From positions 124,001 through 188,000 of the forward strand of contig NZ_VOJI01000009.1 of assembly GCF_007923445.1 (NCBI RefSeq): a DNA stretch of 64,000 bases, read 5' to 3'. Each line of letters starts with the position of its first letter. Positions within the stretch are counted from its first letter, which is position 1. Below the pieces are notes generated by a model, which saw nothing but the letters and a program-made list of their open reading frames with translations, ran no database searches and had not been told where the DNA came from. This DNA comes from Puniceibacterium confluentis. GTDB taxonomy: Bacteria > Pseudomonadota > Alphaproteobacteria > Rhodobacterales > Rhodobacteraceae. The translations under genes were made by a program, and so were the position numbers. This document shows positions 18,809-27,617 of this stretch, piece by piece.

Positions 18809-20113
18809 TTGCGCGCATTTTTTACGGTTTTGGCAGCATTCATTTTCGTGGGGTCTGTCGCGAATGCCCATGAGGTACGCCCCGCCATCGGCGATCTGAC
18901 GGTGTCAGGCAGCCTTGTGACGCTGGAAATCACCCTGAATGCCGAGGCCATCGTCGCGGGCGTCGATCTGGAAGGTGTGGCAGATACCAACGAAACCGCA
19001 CAAGCGGCACAGGTGGATGCGCTGCGGGCGCTTGCGCCTGCTGCCTTTTCCGACCGGATCCGCGCCGACGCGGCGCAAGTGGCGGCGGCGATCTCGCTCC
19101 GGGCGGATGGTGTTGAGCTGCCGCTCGCGCTTGACGACGTCACCGTCGGTCCGGTCGGCAATGTCGAGCTGCCGCGCGACTCGATACTGCGGTTCACCGC
19201 CCCGATTCCGACCGACGCCAAAGGTCTGCAGGTGACCTGGCCCGCGTCCTACGGGGCGCTGATCCTGCGCCAGCAGGGGGTCGAGGCGCCCTATACCGGC
19301 TATCTCGACAACGGCACACCCAGCGACGAGATCGCGTTGACGGGCGGCGGCGAGGACACGGCACTGCAGGCGTTTGCGGGGTATATACCAGTCGGATTCG
19401 ATCACATCCTGCCCAAAGGTCTGGATCACATCCTTTTTGTGCTGGGACTGTTTTTCCTCTCGACCCGCATCGGTCCGCTGCTGTGGCAGATCTCGGCTTT
19501 CACGCTGGCGCACACCGTCACCCTAGCACTGGGGGCAATGGGCTGGGTCACCCTGCCGGGGTCGATCGTCGAGCCGCTGATCGCCGCGTCGATCGTCTTT
19601 GTGGCGGTCGAGAACATTCTCACCGACGGGCTGAGCCGCTGGCGTCCGCTGGTGGTGTTCCTGTTCGGGCTTTTGCACGGGCTGGGTTTTGCGTCGGTTC
19701 TGGGCGAGTTCGGACTGCCGCCGGGTCAGTTCTTTCCGGCGCTGATCGGCTTTAACGTCGGGGTCGAACTGGGGCAGCTTACGGTCATCGCTCTGGCCTT
19801 TCTGCTGGTCTGGGTGGCGCTGCGGGTGGATGACAACGACATGACCCCGCGCAGCGGTCAGGTGTTTTACGGTGTGCTGGCAGCGGGTTTCCTTGTCCTT
19901 GGCTGGTTGCTGAATAATCCGGAATTCACGTCCGTGATGGGCGCAAGGGCACCCGTTTTCCTGTGGCCCATGGCGATGATTTCCCTGTTCTGCGTATTGT
20001 CGGCGACCTGGGTTGACCAGCTTGCGGCCTATCGCACCTATGTGGCCATCCCTGCCTCGGTCGCAATCGCGCTGGTCGGCTTTTACTGGTTCGTCGAGCG
20101 GGTCTTCCTCTAG
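18809..20113 (+). CDS. HupE/UreJ family membrane protein with periplasmic domain
   Basis: Inner-membrane protein of about 434 residues. I propose a TTG start at 18809, since it gives a clean signal peptide ending ANA before HEVRPAIGDL; in-frame starts further upstream add only unlikely residues. A soluble periplasmic domain (about 21-200) is followed by a HupE/UreJ-type membrane domain with GFDHILPKGLDHILFVLG and LLHGLGFASVLGE, whose conserved His and Asp residues suggest metal (nickel or cobalt) handling. Neither hydrogenase nor urease genes are in the window, so the substrate is unknown. It follows dctD on the same strand after 228 bases. Confidence 0.85.
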   Translation: MRAFFTVLAAFIFVGSVANAHEVRPAIGDLTVSGSLVTLEITLNAEAIVAGVDLEGVADTNETAQAAQVDALRALAPAAFSDRIRADAAQVAAAISLRADGVELPLALDDVTVGPVGNVELPRDSILRFTAPIPTDAKGLQVTWPASYGALILRQQGVEAPYTGYLDNGTPSDEIALTGGGEDTALQAFAGYIPVGFDHILPKGLDHILFVLGLFFLSTRIGPLLWQISAFTLAHTVTLALGAMGWVTLPGSIVEPLIAASIVFVAVENILTDGLSRWRPLVVFLFGLLHGLGFASVLGEFGLPPGQFFPALIGFNVGVELGQLTVIALAFLLVWVALRVDDNDMTPRSGQVFYGVLAAGFLVLGWLLNNPEFTSVMGARAPVFLWPMAMISLFCVLSATWVDQLAAYRTYVAIPASVAIALVGFYWFVERVFL

Positions 20114-20288
20114 CCGCGCCGCGACCGCCGACCCTGATCCTCCGTCCGACACGGCGCCGCACCGAATTTTGTGGCACCGGGAAAATTGCGCCGTATTGTC
20201 ATTTTTGGCGGAGATTGGCTCCGCCAGATTGGTTGCAGGTAACCGGAAGACTTTTTGTCTTCCGAAGTTTTCAGGGAACGATAGATCC

Positions 20289-22394
20289 ATGGCCATTGCC
20301 CTTACGGACACCGTGTTCGACGCCATTCCGTCTGACGGACAACGTGTCCATTCCTACGCCATCGGCAATACGCTGGTGCTGGTCTGGACCAGCGCCGGGC
20401 CGGTGTTTTCCGACATCGCCAATTTCACGGTTCTGTCGCTGGGTGACGGCACTGTGCTGGTGCCGCCGACACAGCTCGACACCGGGTCACTGGACGCGCC
20501 GAACGGTTTTGACGACAGCATCATCAACGTGGCAGCGGACGGGGCAGGGGGCTATGTCTTCCTCGTCTCGCACGCGCAGAACGGTTTCATCGACGAAGAC
20601 AACAACTTTACACCCTATTCGGAATCGCGGCTGGCAATCTCGGTCGATTCCGCAGGCACGGTGACCGGCAGCCAGAGTGTGCCCGCGACATTTGTCGGCT
20701 GGGAAAACGCCAGCTCCGTGACACTGGACAATGGCAATGTGGCGGTGCTGTCGCGGGCCACCGCGACGCAGGCCGTGACGCTGCAGATCCTCGGGCCGGA
20801 TGGGGCCACGCTGTCGAGCACGGAAGTCGAGGGCACCTTTGGCACCTCGGAGGTCGAGGGTATCTTTTACCAGCTGACCGCCGGGCTTGAGGTTGCCGAA
20901 GTCGGTGGCCGGATTCTGGCGCTTTATCGGGACAGCTTTACCGACACGCTGTTCGGACAGTTCTTCACCCAGGCGGGTGTGGCCGACAGCGGCGAGTTCG
21001 ATATCTCGGTTGGCGATCATGGCGATGCCAGCAACGCTGCGGTGTTTCAGGACGGACTGCTCGAGGCCGCGGTGCTCACCGATGGACGGGTCGCCATTGC
21101 CTGGGCGGACAGTCTGGACGGGGACATCAACGTCTGGGTGACGGTGCTGAATCCCGATGGCACGGTCTCGGTTTTCGAGCAGCAGGTCAACATCGGCGCG
21201 ACCGCCGCGGGCGAGCAGTACCACGCCACTGTGCACGCGCTCGAGGGCGGTGGTTTTGCCGTTACCTGGAATCAGAACCTTGTCACATCACAGGAACCGG
21301 GCAGCTTTGTGCAGTGCTTTGGCGCGGACGGCACCCCGGTCGGAGACCTGATCACCATCACCGCCGGTCCAGGCGCGGGCGTCGGGTACGGCGCCATCCT
21401 GCCGGATGGCAGCGGTTTGCTGGTTGACTGGTACGGCAACGTCACCGATCTGGCCGGGGGCGACACGTCCACGCAGGGTCTGAGCCTGACCGGCACCGAG
21501 AGCAACGACACCCTGACCGGCAGCAACGGCAATGACACGCTCCGGGGCGCGGGTGGCGATGATGCGCTGTCCGGCGCGTCTGGCGACGATGTCATGGATG
21601 GCGGCGACGGCAACGATGGCATTCAGGGCAACGCGGGCAACGACACTTTGAATGGCGGGCCCGGCGATGACCAGATTTCCGGTTCCGACGGCGACGATGT
21701 GATCGACGGTGGCGACGGCGATGACAATATCGGCGGCGGGCTGGGCGACGATTCCATCACCGGCGGGGCTGGCAACGACACAATCGGCGCCGGTCAGGGC
21801 AACGATTCTGTCGACGGCAGTGGCGGCAACGACGTGCTGGCCGGCGGGGCCGGGGATGACACCCTGTCCGGTGGCGACGGCAATGACGTGATGGGGGCCA
21901 GCTATGGAGTCGACAGCATCGATGGCGGTGCGGGCAGCGACAACATCGGCGGCGGCTTTGGCCGCGACACCATCGACGCCGGGGATGGCGACGATTCGGT
22001 TGGCGGCGGCGAAGGTGACGACAGCATCGAGGGTGGGGCGGGCAATGACTTTCTGGCCGGCGGCGGACGCAATGACACCATCACTGGCGGGACCGGCGCG
22101 GACACCATCAACGGCGGCGCCGGGGATGATGTGCTGACCGGCGGCGCGGACGGCGACCTGTTTGTCTTCAATGCGCTGACGGACGGCGAATTCGACCACC
22201 TCACCGATTTTGCGGTCGGCATCGATACGCTGCGGCTGAATGCGGCCAATGGCACCAACTTCGACGACCTTGCCTTTGACTCCACCGCTGTGGATGGCAT
22301 TGCCGGGGTGCAGCTCGCGCTCGAGGGGCATGTGATCTTTTTTGCCGGGCTGGAACAGGGAGAGCTGACCGCCGGCGATTTCCTCTTCGTCTGA
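20289..22394 (+). CDS. Secreted RTX calcium-binding protein
   Basis: Protein of 701 residues without a Sec signal. The first 400 residues are beta-rich with repeated propeller-like segments such as LTDGRVAIAWADS and LEGGGFAVTWNQN, typical of large extracellular RTX proteins. Residues 402-626 are about 25 uninterrupted RTX nonapeptides (GGxGxDxux), which bind calcium as a beta-roll outside the cell. The C-terminal 75 residues, including DLFVFN and the terminal DFLFV, resemble the uncleaved secretion signal for type I secretion. No protease, lipase or adhesin motif was found. No type I transporter is nearby, so export would need one encoded elsewhere. The start follows no strong ribosome site. 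Confidence 0.87.
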   Translation: MAIALTDTVFDAIPSDGQRVHSYAIGNTLVLVWTSAGPVFSDIANFTVLSLGDGTVLVPPTQLDTGSLDAPNGFDDSIINVAADGAGGYVFLVSHAQNGFIDEDNNFTPYSESRLAISVDSAGTVTGSQSVPATFVGWENASSVTLDNGNVAVLSRATATQAVTLQILGPDGATLSSTEVEGTFGTSEVEGIFYQLTAGLEVAEVGGRILALYRDSFTDTLFGQFFTQAGVADSGEFDISVGDHGDASNAAVFQDGLLEAAVLTDGRVAIAWADSLDGDINVWVTVLNPDGTVSVFEQQVNIGATAAGEQYHATVHALEGGGFAVTWNQNLVTSQEPGSFVQCFGADGTPVGDLITITAGPGAGVGYGAILPDGSGLLVDWYGNVTDLAGGDTSTQGLSLTGTESNDTLTGSNGNDTLRGAGGDDALSGASGDDVMDGGDGNDGIQGNAGNDTLNGGPGDDQISGSDGDDVIDGGDGDDNIGGGLGDDSITGGAGNDTIGAGQGNDSVDGSGGNDVLAGGAGDDTLSGGDGNDVMGASYGVDSIDGGAGSDNIGGGFGRDTIDAGDGDDSVGGGEGDDSIEGGAGNDFLAGGGRNDTITGGTGADTINGGAGDDVLTGGADGDLFVFNALTDGEFDHLTDFAVGIDTLRLNAANGTNFDDLAFDSTAVDGIAGVQLALEGHVIFFAGLEQGELTAGDFLFV
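21492..22166 (+). repeat. Array of about 25 tandem RTX nonapeptide-coding units (27-base period)
   Basis: Each 27-base unit encodes one GGxGxDxux nonapeptide, with no break in register from GTESNDTLT to the GGADGDLFV unit. Units 12, 16, 19 and 22 deviate (AG, AS or RN variants). The period is imposed by the protein; the DNA units are diverged and are not CRISPR repeats. Confidence 0.9.
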
Positions 22395-22592
22395 GGTTGC
22401 CGCCGGGCTGAAAGTGTCGCGCGCCGTTGTCCGGGTCGCGGCACTTGCGCCCGGGTCAAAACCCCGCTATGAGCGCCCCACTCAATCCCGCAGGCGGGGT
22501 CGGGCCGTTGGGGGAGACATCCCCAGAGGTCCACCGGTTGGCGCAGTCGCGCACGCACCCCCGCCAAGGCGTAAACCGGAAAGGATAAGACC

Positions 22593-23351
22593 ATGGCTCT
22601 TCCCGAGTTCAACATGCGTCAGCTGCTTGAAGCAGGCGTACACTTTGGCCACCAGACGCAGCGCTGGAACCCCCGTATGGGCGAGTTCATCTATGGTGCG
22701 CGCAACGGCATCCACATCATGGACCTGACGCAGACCGTCCCGATGCTGGACGCCGCGCTGAACGTTGTCCGCGAGACCACCGCCAAGGGCGGCCGCGTGC
22801 TGTTCGTCGGCACCAAGCGTCAGGCGCAGCAGTCGATTGCCGACGCCGCCGAGAAATGCGCGCAGTATTACATGAACCACCGCTGGCTGGGCGGCACGCT
22901 CACCAACTGGCAGACCGTTTCCAAGTCGATCCAGCGTCTCAAGCAGATCGACGAGCAGATGGAAACCGGCTCTGAAGGTCTGACCAAGAAAGAGCGCCTG
23001 AACATGGAGCGCGACCAGACCAAACTGCAGGCCTCGCTCGGCGGGATCCGCGAAATGGGCGGCGTGCCTGATCTTCTCTTCGTCATCGACGTCAAGAAAG
23101 AAGCGCTGGCCGTGGCCGAAGCCAACAAGCTGGGCATCCCGGTTGTCGCCATCGTCGACACCAACTGCTCGCCCGATGGCGTCGACTACATCATCCCCGG
23201 CAACGACGACGCGGCCCGCGCCATCTCGCTTTACTGCGATCTGGTCAGCCGTGCGGCTCTGGATGGCATGACCGCCCAGATGGGTGCCGCCGGTGTCGAC
23301 ATCGGTGCACTCGAAGACGCCCCCGTCGAAGACGCTGCCGCCGAGGCCTGA
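22593..23351 (+). CDS. rpsB: 30S ribosomal protein S2
   Basis: Ribosomal protein of 252 residues. Motifs: [63 protein letters not shown] and [20 protein letters not shown]. It binds the small subunit late in assembly. It is followed by tsf, the usual order. The alanine- and aspartate-rich C-terminal tail (from about residue 230) is typical of alphaproteobacterial S2. The 198 bases upstream hold its promoter region. Confidence 0.98.
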   Translation: MALPEFNMRQLLEAGVHFGHQTQRWNPRMGEFIYGARNGIHIMDLTQTVPMLDAALNVVRETTAKGGRVLFVGTKRQAQQSIADAAEKCAQYYMNHRWLGGTLTNWQTVSKSIQRLKQIDEQMETGSEGLTKKERLNMERDQTKLQASLGGIREMGGVPDLLFVIDVKKEALAVAEANKLGIPVVAIVDTNCSPDGVDYIIPGNDDAARAISLYCDLVSRAALDGMTAQMGAAGVDIGALEDAPVEDAAAEA

Positions 23352-23393
23352 GCGTCTTTTGTCGCACGGGCGACATGCAGAGATGACATGAGC

Positions 23394-23439
23394 GGACAGC
23401 CTTCTGGCTGTCCCGGGATGGCCCGGACGGGGCCGTCCC
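23394..23439 (+). other. Tandem hairpins between rpsB and tsf
   Basis: Two adjacent stems: GGACAGCC-TTCT-GGCTGTCC (23394-23413) and a ten-pair stem from GGGATGGCCC with GGGCCGTCCC (23415-23439). No U-run follows, so full termination is unlikely; they may be an RNA-processing or attenuation site that sets S2 and EF-Ts ratios. Confidence 0.6.
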
Positions 23440-23470
23440 AAATTGCAATTCCAGACGAGGAGAGCCGCAG

Positions 23471-24346
23471 ATGGCGATTACAGCATCCCAGGTGAAAGAA
23501 CTGCGCGAGATGACCGGCGCAGGCATGATGGACGCCAAGAAGGCGCTGACCGAGACCGACGGCGATATGGACGCCGCCGTTGACTGGCTGCGCACCAAAG
23601 GTCTGGCCAAAGCCGCCAAAAAGGCCGGCCGTACCGCAGCCGAAGGCCTTGTCGCCGTCGCCGTCGAGGGCAGCACCGGCGTTGCCGTCGAAGTGAACTC
23701 GGAAACCGACTTTGTCGGAAAGAACGCCGATTTCCAGAAGATGGTCGCAGGTATTTCCGCCGCCGCTCTCAAGGTCGACGATCTCGAGACGCTGATGGGC
23801 GCCGATCTGGGCGGCAAGACCGTTCAGGACGAGATCACTTCGAAGATCGCCACCATCGGTGAAAACATGTCGGTGCGCCGCATGGCCAAACTGTCCGGTG
23901 AGACCGTTGTGTCCTACGTCCACAACGCGGCTGCCGAAGGCATGGGCAAGATCGGCGTCCTGGTCGCCATGACCGGCGACAACGAAGCCTTTGGCCGTCA
24001 GGTCGCGATGCACATCGCTGCCGCCAACCCGGCATCGCTGTCCGAAGCGGATCTCGACCCGGCCGTTGTCGAAAAGGAACGCCAGATCCAGATCGAAATC
24101 GCACGCGAGTCGGGCAAGCCTGACTCGGTGATCGACAAGATGATCGTTGGCCGGATGAAAAAGTTCATGGCCGAAGTCACGCTGCTGGGACAGGCATTCG
24201 TGGTCAATCCCGACCTCACCGTTGCCGCCGCGGCCAAGGAAGCAGGCGTCGAGATCACAGGTTATGTGCGTCTTGAAGTCGGCGAAGGCATCGAAAAGGT
24301 TGTCGAGGATTTCGCCGCCGAAGTCGCAAAGACCGCCAAAGGCTGA
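23471..24346 (+). CDS. tsf: Elongation factor Ts
   Basis: Guanine nucleotide exchange factor for EF-Tu, 291 residues. Family motifs are [16 protein letters not shown] in the UBA-like N-terminus, [12 protein letters not shown], and [18 protein letters not shown] and [10 protein letters not shown] in the core domain. It has a good GAGGAGAG ribosome site and follows rpsB after a 119-base spacer carrying two hairpins. A strong terminator follows it. Confidence 0.98.
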   Translation: MAITASQVKELREMTGAGMMDAKKALTETDGDMDAAVDWLRTKGLAKAAKKAGRTAAEGLVAVAVEGSTGVAVEVNSETDFVGKNADFQKMVAGISAAALKVDDLETLMGADLGGKTVQDEITSKIATIGENMSVRRMAKLSGETVVSYVHNAAAEGMGKIGVLVAMTGDNEAFGRQVAMHIAAANPASLSEADLDPAVVEKERQIQIEIARESGKPDSVIDKMIVGRMKKFMAEVTLLGQAFVVNPDLTVAAAAKEAGVEITGYVRLEVGEGIEKVVEDFAAEVAKTAKG

Positions 24347-24442
24347 GGGGCAGGGGCTCTGCCCCGGCTTCAACCTCAGCGCGCGTCGCCCCCGGGGGTG
24401 GCGCGCGATTTGCGTTTCAGACCAGCTGTCAGCCAAACGTAA

Positions 24443-24475
24443 ACGGAGCCGCCCGCAAGGGCAGCTCCGTTTTTT
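24443..24475 (+). terminator. Rho-independent terminator of the rpsB-tsf operon
   Basis: Stem ACGGAGC-(C)-GCCC pairing with GGGC-(A)-GCTCCGT around a GCAA loop, followed by TTTTTT. It lies about 95 bases after the tsf stop codon. Confidence 0.93.
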
Positions 24476-24781
24476 CTTGACCGGAAGGCATCCCCGAGAC
24501 ATTGGGGATGAGATGAGGATACCTCCAAGTGCGCCGACCTTCCCAGGGCAATACCCGGAAAGGCCGACAGCGGTACTTACCGCAAAGTCCTGCAGTGCCT
24601 TGAAATTACAAGGGTTTCAGAACCAGCATTCCCAGGCTAAAGGCCACCACTCACGGAACAGTTATAGATTGGCAAGGTTTGTGACGTAACGGAAGTCAGG
24701 ATTTCCCGACCTTTGTTCATTTGCGCTCATATGTTAACTTTTTCACGGTGGGTTCACGGACCACGCCAGACCGGAGCGAAT
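24476..24781. other. Intergenic stretch between the tsf terminator and luxR
   Basis: No convincing gene is seen. It holds a hairpin CATCCCC-N8-GGGGATG (about 24488-24509) and a 13-base sequence GTTTCAGAACCAG (24614-24626) whose exact inverted copy lies inside the 3' end of luxR (24803-24815). Base composition is lower in GC than the surroundings, which may indicate old inserted or duplicated DNA. Confidence 0.5.
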
Positions 24782-25543
24782 TTATGCCTCCAAAACAAAC
24801 ATCTGGTTCTGAAACGTTGCCTTCATCACCGCCTGTGCGGTGGTTTCGACGTTCAGAGCCTCGCGTGCCAGCCGCAAATGCTTTTCGACAGTTGCCTGAG
24901 TGAGTCCCATGATTTGCGCGATGTCCTGCATGGTCTTGCCACTTCCCACCCATTCCAGCGCCTCCCGCTGGCGTTTGGTCAGCGTCTGGTTGGGGGGCGT
25001 ATAGGGCAGGGACAGGATTTTCAGGTGAACGAGGTTGTTCATCAGCACGATGGTTTCACCATGTTCGGCCCACAGGGCATCGGTATCGGCCTGTGACAGA
25101 CCGGGCTTCGCCGTCAGTGCGATGGCGCCCTTGGCCCCGGCGGACACCGATTTGAAGCTGATCGAATAGCCCGCGGTTACATTGTGGGACACGTTGAAAT
25201 CAAACACCCGACGTTCTTCTCGGGTCAGCGTATCGCTGAGTATCTTCTCGGCAAGCACGCGCCAACTGCAGAACCCTTCGTTCTCGAGTGCCCATTTCAC
25301 CATGGGCGCATGGGCATATAGACCCTGGCCGATGAAGACGTTCGTGTAACTGGGCGCATGATTGGACAGCAGCAGGAAATCGTTTGGATCACCCAGGGAA
25401 TGGGCCGTGCGAAACCGGGTAAATCCGTACAGAAGCCGGTCAAAGCCATAGGCCGCCATATGTTCGCAATGTTTCGACCACAGCATTTCGATGCTGCTGG
25501 CATTGGTCAACTCGATCAGGTCACCGCAGAGCGCCGGTGTCAT
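24782..25543 (-). CDS. LuxR-family regulator with autoinducer-binding-like domain, orphan
   Basis: Transcription factor of 253 residues. The N-terminal part (about 20-165) looks like an autoinducer-binding domain and the C-terminal part (about 185-245) is a GerE-type helix-turn-helix (LTKRQREALEWVGSGKTMQDIAQIM split as LTKRQREALEW and DIAQIMGLTQATVEKHL). The pocket is unusual: where classical receptors have a YxxxDPV-like segment this reads LYAHAPMVKW, so the ligand-binding aspartate seems missing. No luxI is in the window. The start codon shares one base with the aroQ stop (TGATG), so it is translationally coupled to aroQ. The ligand and targets are unknown. Confidence 0.88.
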   Translation of the reverse strand: MTPALCGDLIELTNASSIEMLWSKHCEHMAAYGFDRLLYGFTRFRTAHSLGDPNDFLLLSNHAPSYTNVFIGQGLYAHAPMVKWALENEGFCSWRVLAEKILSDTLTREERRVFDFNVSHNVTAGYSISFKSVSAGAKGAIALTAKPGLSQADTDALWAEHGETIVLMNNLVHLKILSLPYTPPNQTLTKRQREALEWVGSGKTMQDIAQIMGLTQATVEKHLRLAREALNVETTAQAVMKATFQNQMFVLEA

Positions 25544-25983
25544 CAGGTACCCTCAAGGTGGCTGAACAGCGCGTCCATCGCCAATGTATAGCCGCGCGCC
25601 CCAAAGCCGCAGATCAGACCGATGGCGACAGGCGAGATATAGGACAGGTGCCTGAAACTCTCGCGCGCATGGATGTTGGACAGATGCAGTTCGACGACGG
25701 GGACTTCTGCCGATCGGATCGCATCCATCAGCGCGATCGAGGTGTGGGTATAGGCTCCGGCATTCAGGATCACACCATCCTTGGTGCCGCGCGCCGCGTG
25801 CAGTGCATCGACCAGAACACCTTCGTGATTGCTCTGGGCAAAATCCAGGGTCACTCCGATCTTTTCCGCATGCGCCCGGCACATGGCTTCGACATCCGCC
25901 AGTGTCGTCGAGCCATATATCTCTGGCTGACGGGTGCCCAGCAGGTTGAGGTTTGGTCCGTTGAGGATCAGCATCGTGCGCAT
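25543..25983 (-). CDS. aroQ: 3-dehydroquinate dehydratase, type II
   Basis: Dehydrates 3-dehydroquinate in the shikimate pathway (or in quinate use). The 146-residue protein has LILNGPNLNLLGTRQP with the catalytic arginine and tyrosine region (EIYGSTTL), FAQSNHEGVLVDALH, NAGAYTHTSIAL and VELHLSNIHARESFRH. I chose the ATG at 25983, which gives the family length; an ATG nine codons upstream is less likely. It shares one base with luxR, so the two are expressed together. The 300-base upstream region has a very AT-rich block. Confidence 0.96.
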   Translation of the reverse strand: MRTMLILNGPNLNLLGTRQPEIYGSTTLADVEAMCRAHAEKIGVTLDFAQSNHEGVLVDALHAARGTKDGVILNAGAYTHTSIALMDAIRSAEVPVVELHLSNIHARESFRHLSYISPVAIGLICGFGARGYTLAMDALFSHLEGT

Positions 25984-26238
25984 TGTCGTTGTCCTGTTGT
26001 TTGACATCACAGTGACCGTCTAGGTTTGTCCTGTCCAGATGCCGGGGTTGGGGCTCTGACGCAAGCGGCCAACACCGTGATCGACGCACCACTGAGGCGC
26101 GGACCCGAAAAACACCTGTGCGGCTGGGATAATTGACGAATTTAAAATACATAATACTGATTATACGAATTATTGAATTACCGCGGCACGCGCGACTTTG
26201 CAGTGCGGCGCATGTCCGGCTCGACGGCCCTGTCGCGC
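25984..26238. promoter_or_regulatory. aroQ-luxR upstream region with an AT-rich block
   Basis: No gene is seen. At 26130-26180 lies a block of about 50 bases that is mostly A and T in an otherwise GC-rich genome, with the inverted repeat ATAAT-ACTG-ATTAT at 26151-26164 and two CGAATT copies. It is about 150 bases before aroQ and could be an UP-element or a binding site for LuxR or a nucleoid protein; this is inference. Confidence 0.4.
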
Positions 26239-26272
26239 AAAAAAACTGCGGCGCCCGTTACAGGCGCCGCAG
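26239..26272 (-). terminator. Rho-independent terminator after the acyl-CoA dehydrogenase gene
   Basis: Ten-base-pair stem CTGCGGCGCC with GGCGCCGCAG around a seven-base loop, followed on the minus strand by TTTTTTT. It lies 30 bases after the gene's stop codon. Confidence 0.95.
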
Positions 26273-26302
26273 TCCAGGGATCGTCGTATCCTGACGCAGG
26301 GT

Positions 26303-27535
26303 TTAAAAGAACGCCTGCAAGCCCGTCTGCGCCCGGCCAAGGATCAGCGCGTGCACGTCATGCGTGCCCTCATAGGTGTTCACTGTTTCCAGGTTCACCA
26401 TGTGCCGGATGACCTGAAACTCGGCTGAGATCCCGTTGCCGCCGTGCATGTCGCGGGACTGCCGCGCGATATCCAGCGCCTTGCCGCAGTTGTTGCGCTT
26501 GATCAGCGAGATCATCTCGGGTGCGCCCTTGGCCTCGTCCATAAGCCGACCGACCCGCAAGCTGGCCTGAAGTCCCAATGAAATCTCGGTCTGCATGTCG
26601 GCCAGTTTCTTTTGAAACAGTTGGGTTTGCGCCAGTGGCTTGCCGAACTGCTTGCGGTCCAGCCCATAGCCGCGGGCCGCGGTCCAGCAGAACTCGGCCG
26701 CGCCCATGACCCCCCAGGAGATGCCGTACCGGGCGCGGTTCAGACAGCCGAAAGGCCCCTTGAGCCCCTGAACGTGCGGCAGAAGCGCGTCTTCACCCAC
26801 CTCGACATTGTCCATCACGATTTCGCCGGTGACCGAGGCCCGCAGGCTGAGTTTGTTGCCAACCTTCGGCGCCGACAGTCCCTTCATGCCTTTTTCCAGC
26901 ACAAAGCCGCGGATCTTGCCGTCGTGGGCTTCGGATTTGGCCCAGACCACAAAGACATCGGCAATCGGCGAGTTCGAGATCCACATCTTGGAGCCCGAGA
27001 TCCGGTAGCCGCTGTCGGTTTTCACCGCACGGGTCTTCATGCCCGCAGGGTCAGACCCCGCGTCCGGTTCGGTCAGGCCGAAACAGCCGATCCATTCACC
27101 GCTTGCCAGTTTCGGCAGGTATTTCTGCCGCTGCTCTTCCGAGCCATAGGCATAGATCGGATACATCACGAGGCTGGATTGCACCGACATCATCGACCGG
27201 TAACCGGAATCGACCCGCTCGATCTCGCGTGCCACCAGCCCGTAGGCCACGTAGGAGGATCCCAGCCCGCCGTATTCCTCGGGCACGGTGATGCCCAGCA
27301 GGCCCATGTCGCCCATTTCGCGGAAGATTTCCGGCTCAACCCGCTCTTCGTTATACGCTGCAATCACCCGCGGCTGCAGTTTTTCCTGCGCGTAGGACCG
27401 GGCGCTGTCAGCGATCATGCGTTCATCTTCGCTCAGCTGGTCAACCAGCCGGAACGGATCTTCCCAGTCGAAGGATCCCATATCGGGCGCGTCCTTGGCT
27501 TTGAGCTTCGGCCCAGGTGTCTTCATCTCGTTCAT
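26303..27535 (-). CDS. gcdH: Acyl-CoA dehydrogenase, glutaryl-CoA dehydrogenase type
   Basis: FAD enzyme of 410 residues that probably oxidises and decarboxylates glutaryl-CoA to crotonyl-CoA in lysine and tryptophan breakdown. Motifs: [58 protein letters not shown] and DMHGGNGI; the catalytic glutamate is in [16 protein letters not shown]. The closeness to GcdH is judged from memory of these motifs. The start at 27535 has a GAGGAG ribosome site. It is divergent from a LysR regulator, the usual gcdH-gcdR arrangement. Confidence 0.9.
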   Translation of the reverse strand: MNEMKTPGPKLKAKDAPDMGSFDWEDPFRLVDQLSEDERMIADSARSYAQEKLQPRVIAAYNEERVEPEIFREMGDMGLLGITVPEEYGGLGSSYVAYGLVAREIERVDSGYRSMMSVQSSLVMYPIYAYGSEEQRQKYLPKLASGEWIGCFGLTEPDAGSDPAGMKTRAVKTDSGYRISGSKMWISNSPIADVFVVWAKSEAHDGKIRGFVLEKGMKGLSAPKVGNKLSLRASVTGEIVMDNVEVGEDALLPHVQGLKGPFGCLNRARYGISWGVMGAAEFCWTAARGYGLDRKQFGKPLAQTQLFQKKLADMQTEISLGLQASLRVGRLMDEAKGAPEMISLIKRNNCGKALDIARQSRDMHGGNGISAEFQVIRHMVNLETVNTYEGTHDVHALILGRAQTGLQAFF

Positions 27536-27565
27536 GTCGCAACTCCTCATGTTCGGATCAGATTA

Positions 27566-27605
27566 ACTTGCATCTGCCGCAAGTAAAATGGACATTCCCG
27601 CAAGT
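27566..27605. promoter_or_regulatory. LysR-type operator between gcdH and its regulator
   Basis: Inverted repeat ACTTGC-N7-GCAAGT (27566-27584), a TTGC-N7-GCAA palindrome that fits the T-N11-A rule, with a third half-site GCAAGT at 27600-27605, two helical turns (21 bases) further on. It lies in the 82-base gap between the divergent starts. Confidence 0.65.
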
Positions 27606-27617
27606 AACCATGCGGAA

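Noticed and set aside
18581-20113. A hydrogenase or urease cluster around the HupE/UreJ gene
   Set aside because: The neighbours are dctD and an RTX gene; no structural or accessory genes were found.
21492-22166. Regular DNA repeats that could suggest a CRISPR array or satellite
   Set aside because: The 27-base period is in frame and encodes RTX nonapeptides; there are no unique spacers or cas genes.
24347-26302. A luxI synthase gene near the LuxR regulator
   Set aside because: No open frame in this interval or its neighbours shows an autoinducer synthase motif.
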